A stretch of DNA of 64,000 nucleotides, taken from positions 6,097,001-6,161,000 of the forward strand of contig NZ_CP121634.1 of assembly GCF_029714945.1 (NCBI RefSeq), given 5' to 3'. Under the pieces are notes generated by a model, which ran no database searches, was not told the DNA's origin, and was given only the letters and a program-made list of their open reading frames with translations. The first letter of the stretch is position 1; each line of letters begins with the position of its first letter. Below, piece after piece: positions 10,103 to 20,254 of the stretch. This DNA comes from Bradyrhizobium sp. CIAT3101 (GTDB taxonomy: Bacteria > Pseudomonadota > Alphaproteobacteria > Rhizobiales > Xanthobacteraceae). A program made the translations under genes and the position numbers.

Positions 10103-10975
10103 TCAGGCTTCCAGGTTGCGGCCGACGATGCGGACAAGGAAGAAAGCGACGACATTTGCGATGACCACAGCCACGAGGCCGCCCGCCGAGGCGCTGCCGA
10201 CGTCGAACTGGATCAGCGCCTGCGAATAGATGAGGAAGGCGATGTTGGTGGTTTGCAGGCCCGGCCCGCCACCGGTGGTGACGAAGATTTCCGCGAACAC
10301 CGTGAGCAGGAAGATGGTCTCGATCAGGATCACCACCGTGATCGGGCGCGCCAGATGCGGCAGCGTGATGTAGATGAAGGTCGAGATCGCGCTGGCGCCA
10401 TCCATCTCGGCCGCTTCCTTCTGCTCCTCATCGAGCGATTGTAGCGCAGTCAGCAGGATCAGCGTCGCGAACGGCAGCCATTGCCAGGCCACGATCAGGA
10501 TCACGGCGAACAGCGGCGCGTCCGTGAACCAGTCGATCGGCGTCAGCCCGACCAGCTTTGCGAGCCAGGCGAACAGGCCGGACACCGGGTGCATCAGCAG
10601 GTTCTTCCAGACCAGCGCGCTCACCGTCGGCATCACGAAGAACGGCGCGATCACCATCAGTCGCACGATATTGCGGCCGATCACCGGCTGATCCATCAGC
10701 AGCGCCAGGGGAATGCCGAGCAGGATCGTCAGCGCCAGCACCGAACCGACCAGCACCAGCGTGTTCTGAAGTGAGGCGAGGAAGGCGGGGTCGGTGAGGA
10801 AGTAGCGGAAATTCTCAAGGCCGACGAACGCTTCCGAGCCGGGATCGAGCAGGCTGTAATGCAGCGTCGAGAAATAGAGCGTCAGCGCCAGCGGGACGAT
10901 CATCCAGATGAAGAGGAGCCCGACGGCCGGGGTCAGGAGCGACCGCGCAAGGAATTGCGTCTGCCGGGTTGCCAT
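10103..10975 (-). CDS. Polyol ABC transporter permease, MalF/SmoF type
   Basis: Permease of 290 residues with a cytoplasmic N-terminus (MATRQTQFLARSLLTPAVGLLF) and six membrane segments. The EAA-type loop is EEQKEAAEMDGASAISTFIYITLPHLARP. I chose the start at 10975 because upstream in-frame codons belong to the hairpin-rich spacer after the binding-protein gene. It is the first permease of the polyol importer. Confidence 0.92.
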   Translation of the reverse strand: MATRQTQFLARSLLTPAVGLLFIWMIVPLALTLYFSTLHYSLLDPGSEAFVGLENFRYFLTDPAFLASLQNTLVLVGSVLALTILLGIPLALLMDQPVIGRNIVRLMVIAPFFVMPTVSALVWKNLLMHPVSGLFAWLAKLVGLTPIDWFTDAPLFAVILIVAWQWLPFATLILLTALQSLDEEQKEAAEMDGASAISTFIYITLPHLARPITVVILIETIFLLTVFAEIFVTTGGGPGLQTTNIAFLIYSQALIQFDVGSASAGGLVAVVIANVVAFFLVRIVGRNLEA

Positions 10976-11004
10976 CCTCGGACTCTCCGCTTGGGGTGAA
11001 GAGG

Positions 11005-11061
11005 GCGGCCATCCATCGAGCAATGAGTGGATGGCCGCAAGTTTGAGCTCAGGGAGAGCTC
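11005..11061 (-). terminator. Two hairpins between binding-protein gene and permease gene
   Basis: A perfect 11-bp stem (GCGGCCATCCA with its complement, 12-base loop) lies at 11005-11038. A GAGCTC-N5-GAGCTC hairpin lies at 11045-11061. Both follow the stop of the binding-protein gene and lack a clear T-tract. They probably stabilise the upstream mRNA or partly terminate, giving more binding protein than permease. Confidence 0.6.
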
Positions 11062-11065
11062 AGGT

Positions 11066-12376
<1,311 letters not shown>

Positions 12377-12404
12377 GGTGACCTCCCTAGCCCGCGCTTT
12401 TGAG

Positions 12405-12429
12405 CATATGCCCACGCGTTGGGCGTATG
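12405..12429. promoter_or_regulatory. 25-bp mirrored operator, copy 1 (polyol structural operon)
   Basis: Arms CATATGCCCA and TGGGCGTATG around a 5-base spacer, with one mismatch in ten. It lies 29-53 bases upstream of the binding-protein start. The same layout occurs before the HAD/sorC unit (14306-14330), which makes the linked SorC-type regulator the likely ligand. Confidence 0.75.
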
Positions 12430-12521
12430 TTCGGACGAGGTGCAGCGCTTGTCAAGCAGGCGCGCAGCCGTTCCCGCAACTTATGAGTGCTGCGGTGCGG
12501 GAGGGATGACATCCACCTACG

Positions 12522-12648
12522 CTGTCATGCCCCGCGAAGGCGGGGCATCCAGTATTCCGTATCGTCAGTCGGTTTGCCCCAAGATGGGCCGCGGCGTACT
12601 GGATCGCCCGCCCCGGCGCGCAATGGCGCGCAAGGCGGGCGATGACAG
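12522..12648. repeat. Dispersed mirrored intergenic repeat, family A copy 1
   Basis: It begins with CTGTCATGCCCCGCGAAGG and ends with GCGGGCGATGACAG, with CCAGTA and TACTGGAT in the middle as further mirrored blocks. The same blocks recur at 38677-38776 and in diverged form at 32811-32936. It has no coding capacity and resembles a non-autonomous palindromic element. Confidence 0.8.
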
Positions 12649-12678
12649 TGGTACGCGGGGCCACGACCGCCGAGCGCC

Positions 12679-13629
12679 CTACCGCTCGAGGATCGCCCGT
12701 GCCGTCGCCTCGTCGGTGATTAGGCCATTGATCAGGCCCCCGTTCAGCGCGGCCGCGATCGCCGGCACCTTGGCCGCACCGATCGCCGCGCCAATGGTCG
12801 TGGTCTTCGCCGGAACCTCCGGCGGAATGCTGGTGAGGCGCTTGTTGGTGCCGGCCTTGAGCAGACGGCCCTTGGAATCATAGGCCCATCCGGTGATCTC
12901 GCCGATGGCGCCCTGCCGCATCATCTCAAACAATTCATCACGCGTGACGAAGCCGTCGACATGGACCTGCGCCTTCTGGTCCATCTGGCCGATGCCGACG
13001 AGACGGAGATCCGCCTTGGCGGCGACCGCCTTGACCTTCGCGATCGGCTCGATGCGGACCATCTTGTTGCGCTCGTCCTCCGACGACATCAGGAATGGCA
13101 GCGGCATCGGGTAATGCCGCGCGCCGGTGCGGTCGGCGAGCCGGCCGACCGTGTCGTAGAAGCTCGCCGAACCGTCGGCGGAGATGTTGCCGACCAGCGA
13201 GACGATCTGATGATTGGGACGGTCGATCGGCGTGACGCGCTCGACGGCGGCGCGCACCGCCCGCCCCGTGCCGAGCGCGACGATGACGGGCGTTTCCGAA
13301 CGCAGCGTTGCGTCCAGCAGATTGGCGCAGCGCTCGGCAATGCCGGCGGTCGCCTGCGGCGCCGCAGGGTCGGCCGGCACCACCTCGCAATGGCTGAGGT
13401 CAAACCGCTCCTTCAGGCGCGCGGCCAATTCCATGCAGGCGGCGATCGGATGCTCGAGCCGGAACGTGATCAGCCGCTCTGCGAGGCACAGCGACACCAG
13501 CCGCTGCGCCGAGGCGCGCGACACCTGCAGCATCTTTGCGATCTCATCCTGGGTGTGGCCGGCAATGAAATAGAGCCAGCCGGCACGCGCGGCGTCGTCG
13601 AGCCTGGATTTTTCGTTCTCGACGGCCAT
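12679..13629 (-). CDS. SorC-family sugar-binding transcriptional regulator
   Basis: Regulator of 316 residues. An N-terminal helix-turn-helix (HTQDEIAKMLQVSRASAQRLVSLCLAE, about 25-51) is followed by the SorC/DeoR-type sugar-phosphate-binding domain (for example IVALGTGRAVRAAVERV and LVGIGQMD). It lies 6 bases after the HAD phosphatase gene and upstream of the polyol importer operon. Both promoters of this locus carry the same mirrored operator, so it probably autoregulates and controls the catabolic genes in response to a sugar or polyol phosphate. Confidence 0.9.
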   Translation of the reverse strand: MAVENEKSRLDDAARAGWLYFIAGHTQDEIAKMLQVSRASAQRLVSLCLAERLITFRLEHPIAACMELAARLKERFDLSHCEVVPADPAAPQATAGIAERCANLLDATLRSETPVIVALGTGRAVRAAVERVTPIDRPNHQIVSLVGNISADGSASFYDTVGRLADRTGARHYPMPLPFLMSSEDERNKMVRIEPIAKVKAVAAKADLRLVGIGQMDQKAQVHVDGFVTRDELFEMMRQGAIGEITGWAYDSKGRLLKAGTNKRLTSIPPEVPAKTTTIGAAIGAAKVPAIAAALNGGLINGLITDEATARAILER

Positions 13630-13635
13630 GCGGCC

Positions 13636-14292
13636 TCACGCCTCCCAGAAATCGCTCATGCGCGCGAAGACCCGATCGGCTCCGGCGGCGGACAATATAG
13701 CCCGGCCATCGCGTGCGCGATAATGGCCACCGCCGACAAATCCCCAGACCATCATGCCGGCCGCCTTGGCGGCCTGCACGCCACTGACGCTATCCTCGAT
13801 CACCAGCGTGCGCGAAGGGCTGGCCTGCATTTTCCCGGCAGCGTGAAGAAAGAGATCCGGCGCCGGCTTGCCGTGCCTGACCATCTGCGCCGTGTAAAGC
13901 CGGTCGCCGAAATGCGGCGCGAGGCCCGTGACATCGAGCGACAGCGAGACGCGGTCGAGGTCGCTCGACGATGCGACACAGCGCGGCGTCTTCAATCCGG
14001 ACAGCACGGCACCGATGCCGGGGATCGGCTGGAGCGCCCCCGCAAAGGTCTCGAGCACGCGTGCCTTCAGGCGCGGAAGGAAGTCGTCAGGCAGAACCTG
14101 CCCGAGATCGCGATAGTGCTGCTCGATCGCCTTGGTGCTGCGCCCGAGGAAGAGTTCGAGAGCCTGCTGCACACTGAGTTGAAAGCCGAACTCCGCCAGC
14201 ACCTCGGACAGACAGCGACAGCTGAGCAGCTCGCTATCGACGAGCACGCCGTCGCAATCGAAGATGATCAGTTCTGGCCGACCCGGGTCCAT
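13636..14292 (-). CDS. HAD-superfamily phosphatase (subfamily IA)
   Basis: Hydrolase of 218 residues with all HAD motifs: motif I DCDGVLVDSE (13-22, nucleophile Asp13), motif II SSS near residue 108, the motif III lysine in HGKPAPD, and motif IV IEDSVSGVQAA. It resembles beta-phosphoglucomutase and sugar-phosphate phosphatase types with a helical cap. As first gene of a unit with the SorC regulator it may dephosphorylate a toxic or inducing polyol phosphate (inference). A weak ribosome site and a mirrored operator 14-38 bases upstream suggest a short leader. Confidence 0.88.
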   Translation of the reverse strand: MDPGRPELIIFDCDGVLVDSELLSCRCLSEVLAEFGFQLSVQQALELFLGRSTKAIEQHYRDLGQVLPDDFLPRLKARVLETFAGALQPIPGIGAVLSGLKTPRCVASSSDLDRVSLSLDVTGLAPHFGDRLYTAQMVRHGKPAPDLFLHAAGKMQASPSRTLVIEDSVSGVQAAKAAGMMVWGFVGGGHYRARDGRAILSAAGADRVFARMSDFWEA

Positions 14293-14305
14293 CCGGGTAT
14301 TCGAT

Positions 14306-14330
14306 CATATACCCACCTGATGGGCAATAG
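14306..14330. promoter_or_regulatory. 25-bp mirrored operator, copy 2 (HAD-sorC unit)
   Basis: Arms CATATACCCA and TGGGCAATAG around a 5-base spacer; the CCCA-N5-TGGG core is perfect. It matches the operator at 12405-12429 in length, spacing and most bases. It lies immediately before the HAD phosphatase start. Confidence 0.68.
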
Positions 14331-14370
14331 CTCACAGAGAACACGGCGCCGCGGGCTTAGTCGTGCTGGT

Positions 14371-16284
14371 TCAATGGGCCACCTGCCGATAGATCGCTGG
14401 CAGCGCGGCGGGCAGCCGGCTGATGTTGCCGACGATGGCGTAGCCGCCGCGGCCGAACAGCGTCGAAAAATAGGACTGCGCGGTGGCGTCAACCGTCACG
14501 CCGAACACGGCGATGCCAAGTCGCCGCGCCTCCTGCACCGATTTTCTCGTGTCCTCGACCGCAAAGCGGCCCTCATAGTGATCGACATCGTTCGGCTTGC
14601 CGTCGGTCAGGACGAGCAGAAGCTTCTTGCGCTGGGGCTGGCGCGCGAGCTCGGCCGAGGCGTGGCGCACCGCGGCGCCGATCCGGGTGTAATAGCCCGG
14701 CCTCAGCGCACCGATGCGGCGCTCCACCGCCCCGCTCATCGGCTCGCCGAACGCCTTGACCGTCTCGAGCCGTACCCAGGCGCGCCGGCGCGAGGTGAAG
14801 GTCAAAATGCTGTGGTGATCGCCGCAGGCCGAAAGGCCGTGGGCAAGCACGAGCAGCGCCTCCTTCTCGACGTCGAGCACGCGATGGCCGTCAACCCACG
14901 CATCCGTCGAGAGCGAGACGTCGACCAGCAAGGTCACGGCGAGATCGTGTCCTTGCGGCCGCATCGCCACATGAACGCGATCAAGCGCGCCGCTGCCGGC
15001 GCGCAGATCGCAACGCGCCCGCACCAGCGCATCGAGATCGAGGTCGTGGCCATCGGCTTGCGCGCGCATCAATTCGTGGCGCGGCCGCAAGATCTCGAAA
15101 CGGCGGCGAACCTGGCGGATGTGCCGGCGCATGCCCTCGTCGGGCGTCCAAATTTCACCTCGCTCGGACGCCACGCCGGCGAGCACGCGGCAATGATCGG
15201 GCAAATAGGACCGGCTGCGATAATTCCATTCGGGATAGGTCACCTCCGCATTCAATTGAGAGTCATCCAGCGCTTCCGGCGGCAGGTCGAGATCAAATCT
15301 CAGCCGGGTCGCGGGCTTGCCGCTGCGATGTCCAAGCGTGATCTCCTCGAGATCATCGGCCGCCTTCTGCGCGTCCTCGTCATCACTGTCGTCCGCAGGG
15401 CGATCGACATTGACCATCTCGGCCATCGCCAGGATCTTTTCGAAGCGGTTGAGCACAAAGGGATCCCGGCGATTGGCGCCATCGTCGCGTTCGCGGACGG
15501 CGAAACGCTTGCGCTCGTCCGGCGGCGTGGCCGCGCTGCTTCCGGCCACCTCGTCATCCTGCATTCCCGCCGGTGCGAACTCGCGCGTCCAGCAATCGCC
15601 CCACAGCGGGCACGGCAAGATGGCGTGATATCCCGGCGGGGCCTCGTCCGGCAACGGACCTGTTCCCATCATGGCTGGCCACAACTTGCCCGCGGGTGGC
15701 ACATCGGCGCCGAGCAGCGTGAGCACCATCTGCTCCATGTCCTGCTCGATGCGCGGCAGCGGCCGGCGCGGCCGGGCCATCGCCACGGCCGCAGCGAGCC
15801 GGGCGTAATCTTCGGCGAGGCCCGGGCATTCGGTGAGCACCAGTACCGCGATCTCGCTGACCCGCCGCAGATTCAGGAGATCGCGCCGCAGCGGATCGGC
15901 CTCGCCGATCGTATCGACAGGTGCAAATGCGAACCAGGCCGCGAGCCACCGATACAACGCGGCGTTCAATTCACGGTCGGCAAAGATCGCGATGCTGTCA
16001 GGCAGGAAAATGGTGGTGGAATCCCGCCCGGGCTGCTCAAGGCGCTCGTCGCCAAGCCCGATGCGCTGTCGCCATCCGAGCCGGTGTCCGGTCCGGCGAG
16101 CACGCGCGCTCGCGATCTGGACGCCCGCCTCGCCACCGAGCGCACGGAACATCACGGCGATGCGCGGACGGATATCAGCCAGCGAGACGGCTTGGTCGGC
16201 ATGAACCGGGTAACTCGCGGTGCCGCCGACGAGACGATGCCAGGCCCGGCCGACTGTTTCTTCAAGCTCGAGGAAATCGAGCAT
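14371..16284 (-). CDS. norD: Nitric oxide reductase activation protein NorD
   Basis: Large cytoplasmic protein of 637 residues needed for assembly or activation of the NorCB nitric oxide reductase. The C-terminal third is a von Willebrand A domain with the MIDAS motif DVSLS (in TLLVDVSLSTD) and downstream LVLTDGKPND. The middle contains an acidic low-complexity stretch (DDSDDEDAQKAADD). I chose the ATG at 16284, ten bases after the norQ stop and behind a GAGAGG ribosome site; a GTG directly upstream would add one residue. It is the last gene of norCBQD. Confidence 0.95.
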   Translation of the reverse strand: MLDFLELEETVGRAWHRLVGGTASYPVHADQAVSLADIRPRIAVMFRALGGEAGVQIASARARRTGHRLGWRQRIGLGDERLEQPGRDSTTIFLPDSIAIFADRELNAALYRWLAAWFAFAPVDTIGEADPLRRDLLNLRRVSEIAVLVLTECPGLAEDYARLAAAVAMARPRRPLPRIEQDMEQMVLTLLGADVPPAGKLWPAMMGTGPLPDEAPPGYHAILPCPLWGDCWTREFAPAGMQDDEVAGSSAATPPDERKRFAVRERDDGANRRDPFVLNRFEKILAMAEMVNVDRPADDSDDEDAQKAADDLEEITLGHRSGKPATRLRFDLDLPPEALDDSQLNAEVTYPEWNYRSRSYLPDHCRVLAGVASERGEIWTPDEGMRRHIRQVRRRFEILRPRHELMRAQADGHDLDLDALVRARCDLRAGSGALDRVHVAMRPQGHDLAVTLLVDVSLSTDAWVDGHRVLDVEKEALLVLAHGLSACGDHHSILTFTSRRRAWVRLETVKAFGEPMSGAVERRIGALRPGYYTRIGAAVRHASAELARQPQRKKLLLVLTDGKPNDVDHYEGRFAVEDTRKSVQEARRLGIAVFGVTVDATAQSYFSTLFGRGGYAIVGNISRLPAALPAIYRQVAH

Positions 16285-16294
16285 CACAGCCCTC

Positions 16295-17107
<813 letters not shown>

Positions 17108-17135
17108 GGTCCTTCTCCGGAAATTCTCTTGGGCA

Positions 17136-17160
17136 GGCGGCCGCGATCGTCGCGGCCGCC
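17136..17160 (-). terminator. Strong hairpin between norB and norQ
   Basis: A perfect 11-bp GC stem (GGCGGCCGCGA and complement) with a 3-base loop starts 8 bases after the norB stop. There is no T-tract, so it is more likely an mRNA-stabilising or attenuating element than a full terminator. It would give more NorCB than NorQD. Confidence 0.65.
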
Positions 17161-17168
17161 GTTCTCGC

Positions 17169-18515
17169 TTATTCGGCCGGCTGCAACGCGCCCGGGATGG
17201 TCGCCGGCTTTTCGCGGCCGGGCACCAGCACCGCCCAGACGAACATCAGCGCAGATATCGCGACGAACACACCGGAGCCGAGCCGCACCCAGTAGAAGAA
17301 GGCGAGCTGATCCTGCACGTCCATGTAACTCTGGCCGAGCACGCGCTGGAGATGGACCTGGATCACGCCGGCAAAAGTCAGCGCGAACGTCATCACCATC
17401 ATCGCCGTGCACATGATCCAGAAGCTCGTCATGGAGAGCCACTGATTGTAGGGCGCGCGTCCCTTGATCTGCGGGATTGCATAGGCCATCACCGACAGAT
17501 TCAGCATGACGTAGGCGCCGAAGAAGGCGAGATGGCCGTGCGCAGCGGTGACCTGCGTGCCGTGGGTGTAGTAGTTCACCGACGACAGCGTGTGCAGGAA
17601 GCCCCAGACGCCCGCCCCGAGGAATGCCATCACGGAGCAGCCGACCGACCACAACAGCGCAGCGCGGTTCGGATGCTTGCGACCCGCCTTCCAGGTCATC
17701 TGCACCGTGAAGATCACCATGGTGAAGAACGGCGCGACCTCGAGCGTGGAGAACAGCGAGCCGATCCACTGCCAGTAGCCGGGTGCGCCGATCCAGTAGA
17801 AGTGATGGCCAGTGCCGAGGATACCGGAGAACAGCGCAAGGCCGATGATGACATAGAGCCACTTCTCGACGACCTCGCGGTCGATGCCGTTGAGCTTGAT
17901 CATCAGGAAGGCGAGCACGGAGGCCATGATCAGCTCCCAGACGCCCTCGACCCAGAGATGGACGACGTACCACCAGTACATCTTGTCGACCGCGAGATTG
18001 GCCGGGTTGTAGAAGGCGAACAGGAAGAAGATCGCAACACCCCACAGGCCGAACAGCAGGATGTTGGTGACCGTGGTCTTGCGGCCTTTGAGCGCCGTCA
18101 TGGTCACGTTGAACAGAAACATCAGGCAGACCACGACGATGCCGACCTTGATGATGAAGGGCTGTTCGAGGAATTCGCGACCCTCATGGTAGTGGAAGAG
18201 ATAACCCACCACGGCCACGGCCGCCGCGCAGAAGAACATCCAGAACTGGATCTTTGCCAGCAGCGGGCTGAACAATTCGGTCTCGGTCTCCTCCGGCAGC
18301 AGGTAGTAGGTCGCGCCCATGAAGCCAATCAGCGACCAAACGATCAGTGCGTTGGTGTGAATCATCCTGACGATGTTGAACGGCAACAGCACCGACAGCG
18401 TGTTGGGCAGGACGTAGATGGTTCCGGCAAGCAGGCCGAAGACGACCTGGGCCAAAAACAGCGTCAGCGCGCCGTAGAAATACAGCATCGCGACTTTCTG
18501 GGTCTGATATTTCAT
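17169..18515 (-). CDS. norB: Nitric oxide reductase large subunit NorB
   Basis: Catalytic subunit of the cytochrome c-dependent nitric oxide reductase, which reduces NO to N2O in the inner membrane. Its 448 residues and twelve membrane segments match cNOR, not the longer quinol-dependent qNOR. The haem and iron ligands are recognisable in IHTNALIVW, HLWVEGVWE, GTGHHFYWIG and AAHGHLAFFGAY. norC lies 40 bases upstream. Confidence 0.98.
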   Translation of the reverse strand: MKYQTQKVAMLYFYGALTLFLAQVVFGLLAGTIYVLPNTLSVLLPFNIVRMIHTNALIVWSLIGFMGATYYLLPEETETELFSPLLAKIQFWMFFCAAAVAVVGYLFHYHEGREFLEQPFIIKVGIVVVCLMFLFNVTMTALKGRKTTVTNILLFGLWGVAIFFLFAFYNPANLAVDKMYWWYVVHLWVEGVWELIMASVLAFLMIKLNGIDREVVEKWLYVIIGLALFSGILGTGHHFYWIGAPGYWQWIGSLFSTLEVAPFFTMVIFTVQMTWKAGRKHPNRAALLWSVGCSVMAFLGAGVWGFLHTLSSVNYYTHGTQVTAAHGHLAFFGAYVMLNLSVMAYAIPQIKGRAPYNQWLSMTSFWIMCTAMMVMTFALTFAGVIQVHLQRVLGQSYMDVQDQLAFFYWVRLGSGVFVAISALMFVWAVLVPGREKPATIPGALQPAE

Positions 18516-18555
18516 CTCGATTTCTCTCTGTCTTGAAAGAAGAATGCGGGCCGGT

Positions 18556-19008
18556 TCAGCCGGCCTTGTTCGGCGGCCAGTCCTGGCGCTTGATCGTGCT
18601 GACCCATTGCAGGAAATCGGCGAGATCGTTGAGCTCCTGGTCGGTCAGGTTGAATTGCGGCATCTGCCGCCGCCCTTCCGCGCCCGAGGGCTGCGATTGC
18701 ATCCAGGCCTTCAGCGTCTCGCGCGCGCCGGCCGGATCTTCCTTGCCGCCCCAGCGATCCCAGACATTGCCGACTTCGGGCGCGAAATAGGCGCCCTCGC
18801 CCAGCAGCGTGTGGCAGTTGATGCAGGAGTTGCGCTCCCAGACATGCTTGCCGCGCGCGACCGATGCGGTCAGGGTGGGCGCGTCGGTCGAGGTCGTGAC
18901 CATGTAGTAGTGGCTGTGCGCGGTCAGCCCCAGGAAGATTGCAAAGAAAAAGGCCGAGCCGCCGTAGAAGACGTTTCGAGCCGCCGACTTGGTCAGGCGT
19001 TCAGCCAT
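18556..19008 (-). CDS. norC: Nitric oxide reductase cytochrome c subunit NorC
   Basis: Membrane-anchored c-type cytochrome of 150 residues that passes electrons to NorB. One N-terminal membrane anchor (about 12-32) is followed by the haem site CINCH (62-66), with a distal methionine in RRQMPQFNLT. I chose the ATG at 19008 because it has an AAAGGA ribosome site and the family's usual N-terminus. An FNR/NnrR-type box lies 83.5 bases upstream of the ATG, so norCBQD probably has its own promoter. Confidence 0.97.
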   Translation of the reverse strand: MAERLTKSAARNVFYGGSAFFFAIFLGLTAHSHYYMVTTSTDAPTLTASVARGKHVWERNSCINCHTLLGEGAYFAPEVGNVWDRWGGKEDPAGARETLKAWMQSQPSGAEGRRQMPQFNLTDQELNDLADFLQWVSTIKRQDWPPNKAG

Positions 19009-19084
19009 TGCCAGTCCTTTCCGTGTGAGTCGTGTCGTGAAAGAGCAGTGATGCTGTATCTTGCCGATCGGTGGGGACGGGTCT

Positions 19085-19098
19085 TTGTCGCGGCGCAA
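19085..19098. promoter_or_regulatory. FNR/NnrR-type box upstream of norC
   Basis: TTGTC-GCGG-CGCAA has the TTG-N8-CAA core of Crp/Fnr-family sites. A class II position (-41.5) would place the transcript start near 19050, about 42 bases before the norC ATG. It shares TTTGTCGC with the norE box. Confidence 0.6.
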
Positions 19099-19119
19099 TG
19101 AGCGCGAGCGTTGACCGCG

Positions 19120-19386
19120 TCAGATCAAGCTGACGATCGCCGAGGCGAGCCAGGCGAACAGCACGAGGATCGCGATCCAGGCGCCGACGAGCCCGCGCCA
19201 GAGCACCGGCGCAGCGCGAAGGTCGAGGAAGTCGAGCGCGATCCGCCGGCCCTTGATGAGCGCAAGGATCAAGACCAGTGCGTTGGCGAGCAGCGGGCGC
19301 GGCAACAGCGGCGGAAGAAGGAGCGTTGCAAGCGCGAGGCCGATCAACACGAGCCAGCTGATGTCAAGCCGATCCGGCATCGTCAT
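19120..19386 (-). CDS. norF: NorF-like small membrane protein (cytochrome c oxidase subunit IV family)
   Basis: Protein of 88 residues with three hydrophobic segments (about 10-27, 31-45 and 63-86), the usual shape of NorF/prokaryotic COX4-like proteins. The gene overlaps norE by four bases (ATGA), which is the standard norEF order. NorF is an accessory protein that supports NO reductase activity in denitrifiers; its exact role is not settled. Confidence 0.85.
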   Translation of the reverse strand: MTMPDRLDISWLVLIGLALATLLLPPLLPRPLLANALVLILALIKGRRIALDFLDLRAAPVLWRGLVGAWIAILVLFAWLASAIVSLI

Positions 19387-19958
19387 CGCACCAGATAGAG
19401 AATCGGGAACATGACGATCCAGACCAGATCGACCATGTGCCAGAACGCGGCGCCGGTCTCGACGCCTACCGTCTCGGCGCGGCGACAGACCACGGCAAGG
19501 ATCACGATGCCGAGGCCGACGTGCAGGAGGTGAAAGCCGGTCAGGAGGAAGTAGAGCGTGAAGAAGGTACTGGTCTCCAGGCCAATGCCGCGACCGATCT
19601 CCCCGGCATATTCGGCAAGCTTGATGGCGATGAAGCAGCCGCCGAGCGCCATGGCGATGAGGAGCCAGCGGCGCGATGCCCGCTTCTCACCGGCCCGCGC
19701 GGATCTTGTCGCCCGGGCCGCGGCCCAGCCGCTGGTCACCAGCACGATCGTATTGAGCCCGGCAAGGCTCGAATCGAGCGCCGCCTGCCCCTCAGCAAAC
19801 ACCGCCGGATGGATCGCACGCGCGACCACGAACGCGCCGAGAAACAGGCCGAACGCGGCGAGCTCGCTGAAGATCAGCACCCAGATCATGGGATCGCCGG
19901 GGAGATCTTCCAAAATCCCCCAACCGGATCCCGGTTGCTCGCACTCCGCCGCCGACAT
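19383..19958 (-). CDS. norE: NorE, cytochrome c oxidase subunit III-like protein
   Basis: Five-helix membrane protein of about 191 residues from the subunit III family, an accessory to NO reductase. Conserved pieces are PMIWVLIFSELAAFGLFLGAF, LAGLNTIVLVTSG and HLLHVGLG. I placed the start at 19958 (MSAAECEQ): it has a GGAAGAG ribosome site. A start at 19991 would put the ATG upstream of the transcript start predicted from the FNR-type box at 20015-20028. The longer form cannot be excluded. Confidence 0.88.
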   Translation of the reverse strand: MSAAECEQPGSGWGILEDLPGDPMIWVLIFSELAAFGLFLGAFVVARAIHPAVFAEGQAALDSSLAGLNTIVLVTSGWAAARATRSARAGEKRASRRWLLIAMALGGCFIAIKLAEYAGEIGRGIGLETSTFFTLYFLLTGFHLLHVGLGIVILAVVCRRAETVGVETGAAFWHMVDLVWIVMFPILYLVR

Positions 19959-20014
19959 CTGCTCTTCCGGATCAGGACACCGGCCAGCCATAGCTCACCG
20001 ATCCAGTTCGGAAT

Positions 20015-20028
20015 TTGTCGCAGGACAA
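20015..20028. promoter_or_regulatory. Perfect FNR/NnrR-type palindrome upstream of norE
   Basis: TTGTC-GCAG-GACAA has perfect 5-bp arms, six with the flanking T/A. Class II spacing predicts a start site near 19980 for norEF. The site also lies 62-75 bases upstream of a divergent 51-codon ORF and could control both directions. Confidence 0.72.
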
Positions 20029-20089
20029 ACTGGAAGACGCTGGTGCGCGGTAAGAACCGCCTCAGCCTTTCACGGAGCAGCGAACAAGG

Positions 20090-20245
20090 ATGAGCGAAGC
20101 ACAACTCGGGCTGATGACCGCGACGCCGATCATCATCGTGTTCGCGATCGCGTTGCGGAAGATGGGTGTGCTGTCGACGGTGGCGACCGTCTCAGCGGTG
20201 AGCCTCTCCGTCGCCATCGCGACGGTGCTGTTCACGACGCAATAA
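20090..20245 (+). CDS. Small hydrophobic protein (51 aa) divergent from norE
   Basis: An ATG frame encoding 51 residues, MSEAQLGLMTATPIIIVFAIAL at the start, with hydrophobic stretches at about 11-22 and 28-48, so probably one or two membrane helices. A GGAG lies 12 bases before the ATG and AAGG directly before it, so translation initiation is uncertain. It shares the norE upstream region with its FNR-type palindrome and ends just before a mirrored repeat. I do not recognise the family. It could be a small NO- or anoxia-responsive membrane protein or a chance frame. Confidence 0.45.
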   Translation: MSEAQLGLMTATPIIIVFAIALRKMGVLSTVATVSAVSLSVAIATVLFTTQ

Positions 20246-20254
20246 CAGCTGCCG

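Larger units (their letters stand above)
12377..12678. other. Regulatory gap of 302 bases between sorC-like and binding-protein genes
   Basis: This gene-free stretch holds the ribosome site of the binding-protein gene, the mirrored operator at 12405-12429 and a dispersed mirrored repeat at 12522-12648 just after the sorC-like stop. I found no credible small gene in it. Confidence 0.7.

Noticed and set aside
12522..12648. Mirrored repeat as an insertion-sequence remnant
   Set aside because: No transposase fragment or target duplication is visible; the short symmetrical structure fits a non-coding dispersed element better.
19959..19991. NorE start at 19991
   Set aside because: Possible, but the ribosome site is weak and the start would lie ahead of the transcript start expected from the FNR-type box. 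I kept it only as an alternative.
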